Positions 27,912-36,470 of a DNA stretch of 64,000 nt are shown piece after piece. Source of the stretch: an uncultured Shimia sp. (GTDB taxonomy: Bacteria; Pseudomonadota; Alphaproteobacteria; Rhodobacterales; Rhodobacteraceae); the NCBI RefSeq assembly GCF_947493595.1, contig NZ_CANLRL010000008.1, positions 124,001 through 188,000 of the forward strand, read 5' to 3'. The position numbers and the translations under genes were made by a program. Each line of letters begins with the position of its first letter. The first letter of the stretch is position 1. The notes under the pieces are model-generated. The model was not told the DNA's origin, made no database searches, and saw nothing but the letters and a program-made list of their open reading frames with translations.

Positions 27912-28517
27912 TTAACTTTCCAAGACTACTTTAGGCCCAAGCCGGGACAAAACTTGCGCAATCATGGTCCGAATGTGCACCGGTGGCACGCCAGAGATGC
28001 GATTCTCCAACCCCAAAAGCACGATTCCATGCACCGAGGAGAACATCGCACGAGTCATCAACCCGAGTTCCTCCTCGCCCATCTCCGAATAAAGCTCCGA
28101 CAGCGGCGCGCGAATATTGGCAAACAGCGCCCCCAACGAGGACAGATACCACTCCGGCACCTCCCCGCCCTCAGTCATCTCCACATCAAACAACGCCCGC
28201 CACAGTTTCGGATGCGCGGCAGCAAACTCCAGATAGGCGTTGGACATGAGAATGAGTCGTTGGCGCGGGCTTTCCCTGCCGTCATAAGATGCCGCCACCG
28301 CCGCGCCGAGCTTCTTGAACGTGCGCCCGTTCACTTCAAGTACAAGATCGTGCAAATCGTCGAACACGTTGTAAATGGCCCCAACCGCACAGCCCGCGCC
28401 TTTGGCCAGTTCCCGCGCCTTCAGCGACGACAAGCCCCCTGTCGCAATCTGCGTTTCCGCCAATTCGATCAGTTTCACACGCAACGCCGCGCGCCGCTCT
28501 GCCACTTTGCCAGCCAT
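27912..28517 (-). CDS. TetR-family repressor, probable regulator of pspA-yiaA
   Basis: A 201-residue regulator. Residues about 8-55 are the TetR helix-turn-helix ([43 protein letters not shown]). The C-terminal ligand domain is of the WHG-like type ([13 protein letters not shown]). A further ATG at 28529 would add four residues; neither has a good Shine-Dalgarno site. A TGAAC-CGC-GTTCA palindrome directly precedes its start and three more precede the downstream pspA-like gene, so autoregulation and control of pspA-yiaA are inferred. The inducer is unknown. Confidence 0.9.
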   Translation of the reverse strand: MAGKVAERRAALRVKLIELAETQIATGGLSSLKARELAKGAGCAVGAIYNVFDDLHDLVLEVNGRTFKKLGAAVAASYDGRESPRQRLILMSNAYLEFAAAHPKLWRALFDVEMTEGGEVPEWYLSSLGALFANIRAPLSELYSEMGEEELGLMTRAMFSSVHGIVLLGLENRISGVPPVHIRTMIAQVLSRLGPKVVLES

Positions 28518-28531
28518 AGTGCCCCACATAT

Positions 28532-28544
28532 TGAACCGCGTTCA
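28532..28544. promoter_or_regulatory. TetR-type operator O4 before tetR-like gene
   Basis: TGAACCGCGTTCA, the same TGAAC-N3-GTTCA dyad as O1-O3, placed 15 bp before the chosen TetR start, in the region divergent from the DNA glycosylase gene. Indicates autorepression. Confidence 0.7.
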
Positions 28545-28635
28545 GGCATACGCGCCCTCAAAACAAATGCCAAGTCCGCCGGCCAATCCGCAAAATGTTC
28601 TTTCTTTGTTCAACGCACTCCCCTAGCGTGCACCC

Positions 28636-29814
28636 ATGAGTTTTCGCATTTCAAACCGTGACGCCCGCCACCTCTGGCTCTCGCTGCAAGGCCTATCTGA
28701 TACCCCCACCGGCCCCGCCGACCCACGCGCCATCATTAGAAAGCTGGGCTTTGTTCAGCTGGACAGCATTCAGGTCCTGTCACGCGCGCATCACCATATT
28801 CTTTGGTCGCGCAATCAAAACTACCGCGAGCCGATGTTGAACAAGCTCCTAGCCGAAGATCGCACGGTGTTTGAGCATTTCACCCACGACGCCAGCATTC
28901 TGCCCATCGAAACCTATCCCTACTGGCGCACGCAGTTTAAGCGCCGCAAATCCCGCATGGATCAAAAAGGCTGGTTCAAAACCGCCCTAACTCAAGTCAG
29001 CACCGAGGACATTAAGGCCCGCATCGCTGACGAAGGCGCCCTATCGACTGAGGCTTTTGACACCAAGATCGAAGGCCCCAAAGAAATGTGGTCTCGCCCA
29101 CCCCACAAACAGGCGCTGGATTACCTATGGTACGCTGGCGAGCTGGCCACCTGCTATCGCCACAACTTCAAGAAATTCTACAACCTTCCAGAACGCGTCA
29201 TCCCCGATGCCCTACGCGACGCACAGATTGACCACAGAGACCAAGTCAATTGGCTCTGCACTCAAGCCGTCGATCGCCTTGGCTTTGGCACCTCCGGCGA
29301 CGTCAAACGCTTCTGGGAAGCTGTGGACACAGCGGAAGTGAAAGACTGGATGGCACACGCCGACCTGATCGACGTCGAGGTGCAAACCGCAAACCGCCAG
29401 TGGGTGCCCATGCAAGCCTCCGCCGACATTGCCCAGCGCTTGGACCAAATCACCGCTCCGACCTCCCGCCTGCGCATCCTCAATCCGTTTGACCCGGTGA
29501 TCCGCGACCGCGACCGGCTCTCCCGCCTGTTTGGCTTTGACTACCGCATCGAAATTTTCGTCCCCGCCGCCAAACGGCAATGGGGCTACTACGTCTATCC
29601 TCTCTTAGAGGGAGACCGTTTCGTAGGACGTCTGGAAGCCAAGGCCAATCGCAAAAAAGGGGAGATCACCATCACCCAGCTTTGGGCAGAAACCGGCGTG
29701 CGTTGGACCGAAGCACGCGCCGCCAAACTGGACGCAGAACTCACCCGCATGGGGCGGTTCATAGGCGCGCCTGATATCGTCTGGGACTGCGACCGCGCGC
29801 CAAAAACCGCTTAA
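28636..29814 (+). CDS. Winged-helix DNA glycosylase, AlkZ/YcaQ family
   Basis: A 392-residue protein of the HTH_42 (formerly DUF1006) superfamily. Streptomyces AlkZ and E. coli YcaQ (AlkX) of this family unhook DNA interstrand cross-links and remove alkylated bases. The catalytic QxD motif is visible as FVQLDSIQVL (Q46, D48), and the three tandem winged-helix domains span the chain, with the conserved LRILNPFDPVIRDRDRLSRLFGFDYRIE region near 287-314. Length matches the family. The choice between AlkZ-like and YcaQ-like substrate range cannot be made here. It overlaps the convergent gene downstream by 4 bp. Confidence 0.88.
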   Translation: MSFRISNRDARHLWLSLQGLSDTPTGPADPRAIIRKLGFVQLDSIQVLSRAHHHILWSRNQNYREPMLNKLLAEDRTVFEHFTHDASILPIETYPYWRTQFKRRKSRMDQKGWFKTALTQVSTEDIKARIADEGALSTEAFDTKIEGPKEMWSRPPHKQALDYLWYAGELATCYRHNFKKFYNLPERVIPDALRDAQIDHRDQVNWLCTQAVDRLGFGTSGDVKRFWEAVDTAEVKDWMAHADLIDVEVQTANRQWVPMQASADIAQRLDQITAPTSRLRILNPFDPVIRDRDRLSRLFGFDYRIEIFVPAAKRQWGYYVYPLLEGDRFVGRLEAKANRKKGEITITQLWAETGVRWTEARAAKLDAELTRMGRFIGAPDIVWDCDRAPKTA

Positions 29815-30185
29815 ACAAGCCCCTGCCAACGCAACATAAGGATCACCAACACCACAACCACCAAGAGGTTGAACACCAGCGCCGCTGCCAGATTGAGCAA
29901 TGCACCTTTGCGCCGATCCGCCACGTCAATGGCCTCCAGGTGCGCAACGATCTCATCAAACGCCTTGCCCACAGCCACAGCATCCACCTGCATCATCAGC
30001 TTTGGATGCGCGCCAAGACGCTGCGCCTCGACAAGCACCTCCGACTGCCGATGTAACCGCGCTGGCACTCGGCGCCCAATCTTCTTCATGGCTCGGCTCA
30101 AGGTCTTGGCGCGCACGCCAAATTTCTCCTTGGCCAGTTCCAAAAGCCGCGCCTCTTTGGCCTGAATGTCCTGCGTCGTCATCAT
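29811..30185 (-). CDS. Hypothetical tail-anchored-like membrane protein
   Basis: A 124-residue protein: a basic, helical cytoplasmic part (1-95; RAKTLSRAMKKIGRRVPARLHRQ) and a C-terminal hydrophobic helix (about 98-119, ALVFNLLVVVVLVILML) with only five residues after it. AGGGTGCGCGG precedes the first of two tandem ATGs. The family is not recognised. It overlaps the glycosylase gene by 4 bp in convergent orientation. Confidence 0.75.
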   Translation of the reverse strand: MMTTQDIQAKEARLLELAKEKFGVRAKTLSRAMKKIGRRVPARLHRQSEVLVEAQRLGAHPKLMMQVDAVAVGKAFDEIVAHLEAIDVADRRKGALLNLAAALVFNLLVVVVLVILMLRWQGLV

Positions 30186-30258
30186 CCGCGCACCCTAGAC
30201 TGCGCTCGCACAACACTCAACTCTGGAACCCACCAGCCCAGCGCGGTATCACACCGCT

Positions 30259-31029
30259 ATGTTGAACTTGATCGAACATGGCACCGCCACCGCAGAACCC
30301 GACCTCTTGATTGTGCATGGGCTGTTTGGCTCCGGCCGCAACTGGGGCGCCATTGCCAAACGGCTCTCCACCACCCGCCGCATTCTCTGCGTGGACCAAC
30401 GCAACCACGGCCAAAGCCCTTGGTTTGATAGCCATTCTTACAAAGACATGGCCGCCGACCTTGCCGAAGTTATCACAGCGCAGGGCAAACCAATGGATGT
30501 GTTGGGCCATTCAATGGGCGGCAAAGCCGCCATGGTGCTTGCCCTCAGCCAACCGGACTTAGTCAACCGCCTGATTGTCGCGGACATCGCCCCAGTCGCC
30601 TACAGCCACGACCAGAATCAAAACATCCAGGCCATGCGCGCCGTAGACTTGTCCAAGGTCAGCAAACGCTCCGATGCGATGACGCAATTGGCCGAGCATC
30701 TGGATGACACCACGTTGCAAACCTTCTTCACCCAATCCCTGGACGTGAAAGAGCAGCGCTGGCGCCTCAATCTCGATGTTCTGGACCGAGAGATGCCCAA
30801 AATCCTGGACTTCCCACAGGTTGGCGGCGCCTATGGTGGCCCAACTCTTTTCCTGTCCGGCGCCACCTCAGACTACGTCACCCATGCGCAACGCCCGACA
30901 ATCCGCGAGAAATTCCCTAAAGCCCGCTTTGCCAAAATCACAGGCGCCGGACATTGGCTTCACGCAGAAAAACCACGGGAGTTCATCGCATCAGTGCAAG
31001 CCTGGTTGGATTTGGATCAACGCGCGTAA
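30259..31029 (+). CDS. Alpha/beta-fold hydrolase, YbfF-like esterase
   Basis: A 256-residue alpha/beta hydrolase. The oxyanion region is LLIVHGLFGSGRNWGAIA, the nucleophile elbow is GHSMGG (Ser near residue 79), and the catalytic His is in GAGHWLHAEKP. The order DQRNHGQSP followed by GHSMGGKAAM is typical of the YbfF group, small acyl-ester or acyl-CoA hydrolases of unclear physiological substrate. No signal peptide, so cytoplasmic. Its 3' end overlaps the convergent small gene by 13 bp. Confidence 0.88.
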   Translation: MLNLIEHGTATAEPDLLIVHGLFGSGRNWGAIAKRLSTTRRILCVDQRNHGQSPWFDSHSYKDMAADLAEVITAQGKPMDVLGHSMGGKAAMVLALSQPDLVNRLIVADIAPVAYSHDQNQNIQAMRAVDLSKVSKRSDAMTQLAEHLDDTTLQTFFTQSLDVKEQRWRLNLDVLDREMPKILDFPQVGGAYGGPTLFLSGATSDYVTHAQRPTIREKFPKARFAKITGAGHWLHAEKPREFIASVQAWLDLDQRA

Positions 31030-31199
31030 AGCGCCTGCGCCACTTTCCAGCTGGCAGGGAACGCAATCACAAAGCCGATCAGCGCATAGACAAACAGCAT
31101 CAAACCGCTGTTTACACCTGCCACCAGAGCGGCGATGACACCGACCCCAGCCAAAGTGGACCCAATAAAGATGTGCAGAATCATTGCCAGTCGCAGCAT
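31017..31199 (-). CDS. Small two-helix membrane protein
   Basis: A 60-residue protein from MLRLAMILHIF with two hydrophobic helices (about 3-24 and 29-50) and the end SWKVAQALYAR. AAGGAG lies 6 nt before the ATG at 31199, which decides this start over the longer open frame. Similar short proteins are frequent in Rhodobacteraceae, as I recall sometimes mislabelled CTP synthetase in databases; nothing here supports that activity. Function unknown. Confidence 0.75.
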   Translation of the reverse strand: MLRLAMILHIFIGSTLAGVGVIAALVAGVNSGLMLFVYALIGFVIAFPASWKVAQALYAR

Positions 31200-31290
31200 G
31201 ACTGTCTCCTTCAAGTTGTTGGCCGCAGATTTGGCGCAAAATCCCACGGCCAACTTTGATTTGGATCAGTCAAGTCTCAGGTAATTGATT

Positions 31291-32046
31291 TCACTCGGCG
31301 ATCAACTGCATCTGTTCGGTACCCTCTGCATCCAGCAGAACGGCAATCCCGTCGCGCACTTCAAATCCGACCACCTTTGACAGTGCCTGAAAGAAGGCTT
31401 TCTCCTGCTGATCCAACGGGCCAGGGCAGGCCATACGTGTGGTTGCAAGCGGTCCAAACTCCAACTGCCCCCCTGTCGCCGTGTAGCCTCCGGAGAAACG
31501 GTTACACCCGCTTGTTCCACTCACCTGACCATCGCTTCCAAACTGAAGAAGGGGCCCCTGCGCAGCTTCAACAACCTGGCCATTGATCTGCGCAACCAAC
31601 CAATTGCTGCCACTCAAGCCGGTCGCATCTCGTTTCACCATGCGTTCCACCACCACATCCACTGTTTCAGGGGCATCATAGGTCAATGCCGGAAAGCTCT
31701 GCGTACTGCGCCAAAGTACATCTTCCCCGACTCGGATTACCGCTCGAACCGAATACCGACCGCGTGCCTCAACCATGGCGTCGTCATAGCTCAGCTGAAA
31801 ATCCACCGGCACCTGCCCCGCAGGTTTTAATGTCTGGCTCGCCAACACCGTCGATTTCACATCCATCTTACTCACGTCTTCCAACGTGACCTCCACCAAC
31901 GCTTCCGGCGGCAAGGCAATTTTTTCCCGGTAAAGCACCGATCCCTGCAAGTTTTGAAAATCAGCCATCGCGCTTCCCGCACTGAGGCACATCGCCATAA
32001 CAAGGCCCGCCCCCACGCCGGCGGATTTGATCGTTGTAAGTGTCAT
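31291..32046 (-). CDS. Exported YbaY/META-domain protein
   Basis: A 251-residue secreted protein: signal peptide 1-28 (cleavage near SAMA-DF), then a YbaY/YscW-like beta domain (about 30-130; LQGSVLYREKIALPPEALVEVTLEDVS), then a META domain (about 145-250; NWLVAQINGQVV, GTSGCNRFSGGY, ATTRMACP, and KAFFQALSKV). The META signature with its conserved Cys pair is as in the HslJ family, linked to stress or adhesion. No lipobox is seen. Lies alone on the minus strand. Confidence 0.88.
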   Translation of the reverse strand: MTLTTIKSAGVGAGLVMAMCLSAGSAMADFQNLQGSVLYREKIALPPEALVEVTLEDVSKMDVKSTVLASQTLKPAGQVPVDFQLSYDDAMVEARGRYSVRAVIRVGEDVLWRSTQSFPALTYDAPETVDVVVERMVKRDATGLSGSNWLVAQINGQVVEAAQGPLLQFGSDGQVSGTSGCNRFSGGYTATGGQLEFGPLATTRMACPGPLDQQEKAFFQALSKVVGFEVRDGIAVLLDAEGTEQMQLIAE

Positions 32047-32228
32047 TTAAAGGCTCCCGGCTCTGTTGCGGTCATCATACCCTACCACCTAGGGATGAGG
32101 TCACGACCTCCCAAGGGGGAATTGTTTTTTCGGCAAAGCCTTGCCCAAACCCGATGCGCTCCCTAGGCCCGCCAAGATACGACCTTTGACCCCCTTGGCG
32201 TGGCCCCACTCTCTGCTAGGCTACTGCC

Positions 32229-32915
32229 ATGCCAAATGATGTCGCTTCGCCAGTTCTCAAACGCTTCTCCAACGCCCTTGTGGTCGACGACCATCCGCTG
32301 TTCTGTGACGCTCTGGTCATGACCTTACAGGCCATCGCGCCGATCACGGACGTGGCCACTGCACCTTGCCTGACAGACGCCTTGGCCCGCCTGGAAAATG
32401 CACCACACCCGGATCTGGTCGTGCTGGACCTGAACCTGCCGGATGTGGACGGCTTTGACGGGTTGCTACGCCTACGCAAGGCCACCAACGCCAAAGTGCT
32501 GGTAGTGTCCTCCATGGCCGACACACGGATCATCAACGCCGCGCTGAATGCTGGCGCCGCCGGGTTTGTGCCCAAACACAGCCAACGCGATATGTTCCGC
32601 CGCGCCTTGCAGGCCCTGGCCGAAGACCGAAATTTTGTGCCCGAAGGCCATATGCCGACCTGCGACGAGGACAACGCCACAAAAGACGCCGTGGCGCGTC
32701 TGGCCAGTTTGACCACACAACAGGCTCGCATCCTGGATCTCATCTGCGAAGGTAAACTCAACAAGCAAATTGCCTTTGAGCTGTCGATCGCAGAAACCAC
32801 GGTGAAAGCCCATGTGACTGCGATCATGCGCAAACTTGGCGTTCACTCGCGCACACAGGCGGTCCTGATCGCCAAAGAAGCCAGCTTTGAGGAACACTTG
32901 CGCAGCAGCGGGTAG
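32229..32915 (+). CDS. LuxR/NarL-type response regulator
   Basis: A 228-residue two-component response regulator. The receiver domain (about 15-130) has the acidic pair D20/D21 (LVVDDHP), the phosphoacceptor D67 (VVLDLNLPD) and the conserved Lys near 115 (FVPKHS). The output is a LuxR helix-turn-helix (LTTQQARILDLICEGKLNKQIAFELSIAETTVKAHVTAIMRKLG). It lies 54 bp before the FIST gene and shares its strand with the hybrid kinase beyond, so it is the probable DNA-binding output of that kinase. Confidence 0.93.
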   Translation: MPNDVASPVLKRFSNALVVDDHPLFCDALVMTLQAIAPITDVATAPCLTDALARLENAPHPDLVVLDLNLPDVDGFDGLLRLRKATNAKVLVVSSMADTRIINAALNAGAAGFVPKHSQRDMFRRALQALAEDRNFVPEGHMPTCDEDNATKDAVARLASLTTQQARILDLICEGKLNKQIAFELSIAETTVKAHVTAIMRKLGVHSRTQAVLIAKEASFEEHLRSSG

Positions 32916-32969
32916 GCAGCCTAATCTGCCACGAGCGGCTTTGAGGAGAGCTGCGGGAGGAACGCCAGC

Positions 32970-34124
32970 ATGGATGCCAGCACACCCTTAGACGGGTCTC
33001 ACATTGTGCGCACAGGGTTTGCCCCTTGTGACGCGCCCGATGCGGTTGACCAACTTGTCGCGGCATTGGGTCCGGACCCTTTTGCATTGGTTGTTCTGTT
33101 TGTATCGCCAAACACCAACCTGCAGAAATTTGTATGCGATATCGCTGGCCGTTTTGGCGCAGCGGAAGTTGTCGGGTGCACCACCGCAGGGGAGTTGGCC
33201 GAAAACGGCTATACCGAAGGTGAAATTGTCGCCATTGGCCTGCCACAAACCCATTTTGCCGCCCGCACTCTGCTTGTGGAGGACCTCTCGGAAATAAAAG
33301 CAGAAGCGCGCATCACCGAGATGATCCACAACCGGAAAGCACTGGCCGCCAGCCACCCATGCTGGACATCCGAATTTGCCTTTCTCATGGTCGACGGCCT
33401 CTCCACCCGCGAAGACGCTTTGGCCGCCGACCTGTCGTTGGGCTTAGGTCCCGTGCCCTTGTTTGGCGGATCCGCCGGGGACGGAGAGGATTTTCAGCAG
33501 ACCCACGTCTTGTACAAATCCGCTTTTCGCAGCAACGCCGCCGTCCTGGTGCAACTGCGCTCCAACTGCCCAGTGCATGTCTTCAAGACTGACCACCTCC
33601 AGCCCACAGAACAGCGCATGGTTGTCACCGGCGCAAACCCGAGCACCCGTCGTGTTCACGAAATCAACGCCGAGCCAGCGGCCCGCGAATATGCCCGTAT
33701 CCTTGGCAAAGACCCGGAACAGCTTTCCACCTTCACCTTTGCCGCACATCCGGTTGTGGTGCGCATTGGCGAGCAAACCCATGTGCGCGCGATTCAGCAA
33801 GTCGCGGAAAACGGCGATCTGCAGTTTTTCTCCGCAATTGACGAAGGTGTCGTGCTCACGCTGGCCGAGCCCGAAGACATGGTTGCGCATCTCGATCGCG
33901 AACTCAGCGCCCTGACGTGTGAAACAGCACCCGCCCTGATATTGGGCTGCGATTGTGTTCTACGCCGTGTGGAAGCCACGCAAAAACAGATAACGGGTGA
34001 CATCTCCCGCGTCCTCGCCAAACATAATGTGGTGGGCTTCTCCACCTACGGCGAGCAGGTCAATTCGATGCATGTCAATCAAACCTTCACCGGCGTTGCC
34101 ATCTACCCACCGGAAACGGACTAA
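32970..34124 (+). CDS. FIST-domain sensor protein (NosP-like candidate)
   Basis: A 384-residue protein with FIST_N (about 35-230; VVGCTTAGELAENGY, LMVDGLSTREDAL, PLFGGSAGDGEDFQQTHV) and FIST_C (about 240-370; RRVHEINAEPAAREYA, VVGFSTYGEQ) domains. FIST proteins bind small ligands and work with signalling proteins; NosP, a FIST protein of Pseudomonas, binds heme and nitric oxide and modulates the kinase NahK encoded beside it. The context here is the same, but the heme ligand cannot be judged from sequence. GGGAGGA lies 9 nt before the ATG. Seven bases separate it from the kinase gene. Confidence 0.85.
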   Translation: MDASTPLDGSHIVRTGFAPCDAPDAVDQLVAALGPDPFALVVLFVSPNTNLQKFVCDIAGRFGAAEVVGCTTAGELAENGYTEGEIVAIGLPQTHFAARTLLVEDLSEIKAEARITEMIHNRKALAASHPCWTSEFAFLMVDGLSTREDALAADLSLGLGPVPLFGGSAGDGEDFQQTHVLYKSAFRSNAAVLVQLRSNCPVHVFKTDHLQPTEQRMVVTGANPSTRRVHEINAEPAAREYARILGKDPEQLSTFTFAAHPVVVRIGEQTHVRAIQQVAENGDLQFFSAIDEGVVLTLAEPEDMVAHLDRELSALTCETAPALILGCDCVLRRVEATQKQITGDISRVLAKHNVVGFSTYGEQVNSMHVNQTFTGVAIYPPETD

Positions 34125-34131
34125 CGCCGCA

Positions 34132-36330
34132 ATGACCGACGCCACATTGATCGACCCAAAGGACTCGCTGGAACGCCAGAATCAGAAGCTCCTGAAAATC
34201 GTCGACACGCTCATGCGCCGTGCCGAGGCCAGCCCCGACACCACCGGCGTGGCCTATGCCCAATTTGAACGCGCCGTCATGCTCGAGGAGGAGGTCGCCG
34301 CCCGCACCCGCGAACTCGAACACGCGCTTGACCTGCTCAACACCTCCAACGCCTCGCTTGCCCAAGCCAACGCCGAAGCCGAAGCCGCCCGTGCCAACCT
34401 CGCCAACGCGATCGAGACCGTACAAGAAGGCTTTGCGCTGTTTGATGCCGACGAAAAACTGGTGCTCTGTAACACCCGCTTTGGCAAACACATGCGCGAC
34501 ATCCACCCGCTGTTCAAACCCGGCCTACCATTTGCCAACTACGTCGACATCGTCTCTCAAAGTGCGTTTTTAGAGCTGCCCGACGGTATGACCGCCAACC
34601 AATGGGCCGACCAGCGTCTGCTGCGCCACCGCGAACAGCACGTAGTGTTCAACGCCCGCCTCGCAAATGACAAATGGATCCAGGTGTCCGAACATCGCAC
34701 CCGCGACGGCGGCACTGTGGTGCTTCAAACCGACGTCACCGACATGATGTTGATCGAGCGACAAGAGCGCGAGCGCCTGCTCGACGACCAAGCCCGCCTG
34801 ATCAAAGCCACGCTAGAACATCTGGATCAGGGCGTCGGCATCTTTGACCGCGAAGCCCGCCTTGTCGGGTGGAACCGGCGCATGGGAGAACTGCTCTCCA
34901 TCCCTCTGCGTCACTTTCACCTTGGGTTGCCGTTTGACACCATCTTTGACCAGCTCTCGCGCAAGCTGGCCTTTCTGGAAACCGCCGACGCCGAGGCTCT
35001 GGCCCACTGGGCCGCCCACGATGGGCGCCGCGCACCGTTGTCTTTTGAGGTGGAACTGGGGGAAGATCGTATCCTTGCGGTTTTTGCCCAACACATGCCG
35101 GACGGCGGCTTTGTGATCTCTTTCGCTGACATCACAACAGAACGCCGCGCCTTACGCGCTACGGCCCAAGTCAACGAAACCCTTGAGCGCCACGTGCAGG
35201 AACGCACCCTGGAACTTCAGGACGCTCTGGCAGAGGCCGAGCGCGCCAACGCGTCCAAGTCCCGATTTGTCGCCGCCGCAAGCCACGACCTGTTGCAACC
35301 GCTGTCGGCAGCCAAACTCTATATGGCCTCGCTGGAAACCGATCTCGAAGAGCCCGACCAACGTGAGCGCCTGTCCAAAGCCTCGTCCGCCTTGCAAAGC
35401 GTTGAACACATTTTGGGGGCATTGCTCGACATTTCCCGCCTCGACAGTGGCCGCGCCGCCGTACACGACACACAGATCCCACTGGGCGCTCTGCTGGGCC
35501 AGCTACACGACGAATTTGCGCCCATCGCCCGCGAAAAGGGCCTCCGCTTCGATCTCCGCAGCCATGACGTCACCGTGCACTCTGATGCCACTTACCTGCG
35601 TCGCATTCTACAAAACCTCATTGCCAACGCATTGCGTTACACAGACGAGGGCCGCGTTTTGGTCGCTGCCCGTCGACGCGGCGACCAGATGGTGGTGGAA
35701 ATCTGGGACACCGGACCGGGCATCCCGGTGGAACAGCAAGCCAAAGTGTTTGACGAGTTCCACCGTGTAAACGCCGCTGCAAGCCCTGCCGAAGGGCTGG
35801 GCCTTGGTCTGGCCATTGTGGAACGCGCCTGCCGTCTTCTGGCGCATCCAATGCAAATGCAATCCGAACCCGGCCGTGGCACGCGCTTCTGCATCACACT
35901 GCCGTTGCACACAGAACAAACTGCTCCCACCGACATCCCCTTGCCTACCCCGGAGCCGACTGCGCCACTGGCCCATCGCATCGTACTTTTGGTCGAAAAC
36001 GACACCGAGCTGCGCAACGCCATTTCCATGACCCTGGAAAACTGGGGCGCCGATGTACTCGCGTGCGGCAGCGACATCGAAGCCCTCGACCTGCTGCGCG
36101 AAATCGACATCGCGCCCGACATGGTGCTGGCTGATTACCAACTCGACAACGACGCCACCGGAACCGAGCTTATTGCCAAATTGCGCAAGACCTACGGCCC
36201 CCTGCCCGCCTGTGTCATCAGTGCCAATCGTGACCCGGATCTGAAACTACAATGTCAGGCGCTTCAAGCGCCCCTGTTGCACAAACCTCTGGACTTGGAT
36301 CAGCTGCGCGCCATTCTTACCGGCACGTAA
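34132..36330 (+). CDS. Hybrid histidine kinase, NahK/ErcS-like (PAS-PAS-HK-REC)
   Basis: A 732-residue cytoplasmic kinase with no transmembrane helix. In order: coiled coil (about 45-95), PAS1 (about 95-215), PAS2 (about 225-340), HisKA with phospho-His385 in AASHDLLQPLSAAKLYM, HATPase (N box QNLIANALRYTDEG; G1 WDTGPGIP; G2 GLGLGLAIVERA), and a C-terminal receiver (about 615-732) with phospho-Asp668 in LADYQL. The HDLLQPL form of the H box is typical of the NahK/ErcS/ErcS' group. The start MTDATLIDPK at 34132 is 7 nt after the FIST stop; the longer frame overlaps the FIST gene and is rejected. Confidence 0.92.
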   Translation: MTDATLIDPKDSLERQNQKLLKIVDTLMRRAEASPDTTGVAYAQFERAVMLEEEVAARTRELEHALDLLNTSNASLAQANAEAEAARANLANAIETVQEGFALFDADEKLVLCNTRFGKHMRDIHPLFKPGLPFANYVDIVSQSAFLELPDGMTANQWADQRLLRHREQHVVFNARLANDKWIQVSEHRTRDGGTVVLQTDVTDMMLIERQERERLLDDQARLIKATLEHLDQGVGIFDREARLVGWNRRMGELLSIPLRHFHLGLPFDTIFDQLSRKLAFLETADAEALAHWAAHDGRRAPLSFEVELGEDRILAVFAQHMPDGGFVISFADITTERRALRATAQVNETLERHVQERTLELQDALAEAERANASKSRFVAAASHDLLQPLSAAKLYMASLETDLEEPDQRERLSKASSALQSVEHILGALLDISRLDSGRAAVHDTQIPLGALLGQLHDEFAPIAREKGLRFDLRSHDVTVHSDATYLRRILQNLIANALRYTDEGRVLVAARRRGDQMVVEIWDTGPGIPVEQQAKVFDEFHRVNAAASPAEGLGLGLAIVERACRLLAHPMQMQSEPGRGTRFCITLPLHTEQTAPTDIPLPTPEPTAPLAHRIVLLVENDTELRNAISMTLENWGADVLACGSDIEALDLLREIDIAPDMVLADYQLDNDATGTELIAKLRKTYGPLPACVISANRDPDLKLQCQALQAPLLHKPLDLDQLRAILTGT

Positions 36331-36362
36331 ATCTTTGCCCCGAAATCCAAAATACGCACCTC

Positions 36363-36398
36363 CGCAATACAGCCGCGATACAGACGCAATACCGACGT
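36363..36398. repeat. Three 11-bp tandem repeats of CGCRATACMGM
   Basis: CGCAATACAGC (36363-36373), CGCGATACAGA (36374-36384) and CGCAATACCGA (36385-36395) follow each other without gaps, then CGT. The 11-bp period equals about one helical turn. A related unit occurs at 1334-1357. The array lies 33 bp after the kinase stop and 73 bp before the next gene. Function unknown. Confidence 0.7.
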
Positions 36399-36470
36399 GG
36401 ATTTTTGCCTCTTTTCGCCAGCCGCATCACCCCCTAAAAACACCTCATTAAAGCAGCTCGGAGCCAGCCC

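Noticed and set aside
28317..28335. TGAAC and GTTCA half-sites inside the TetR coding region
   Set aside because: Spacing is 8 bp instead of 3 and the site is within the gene, so it does not match the operator pattern.
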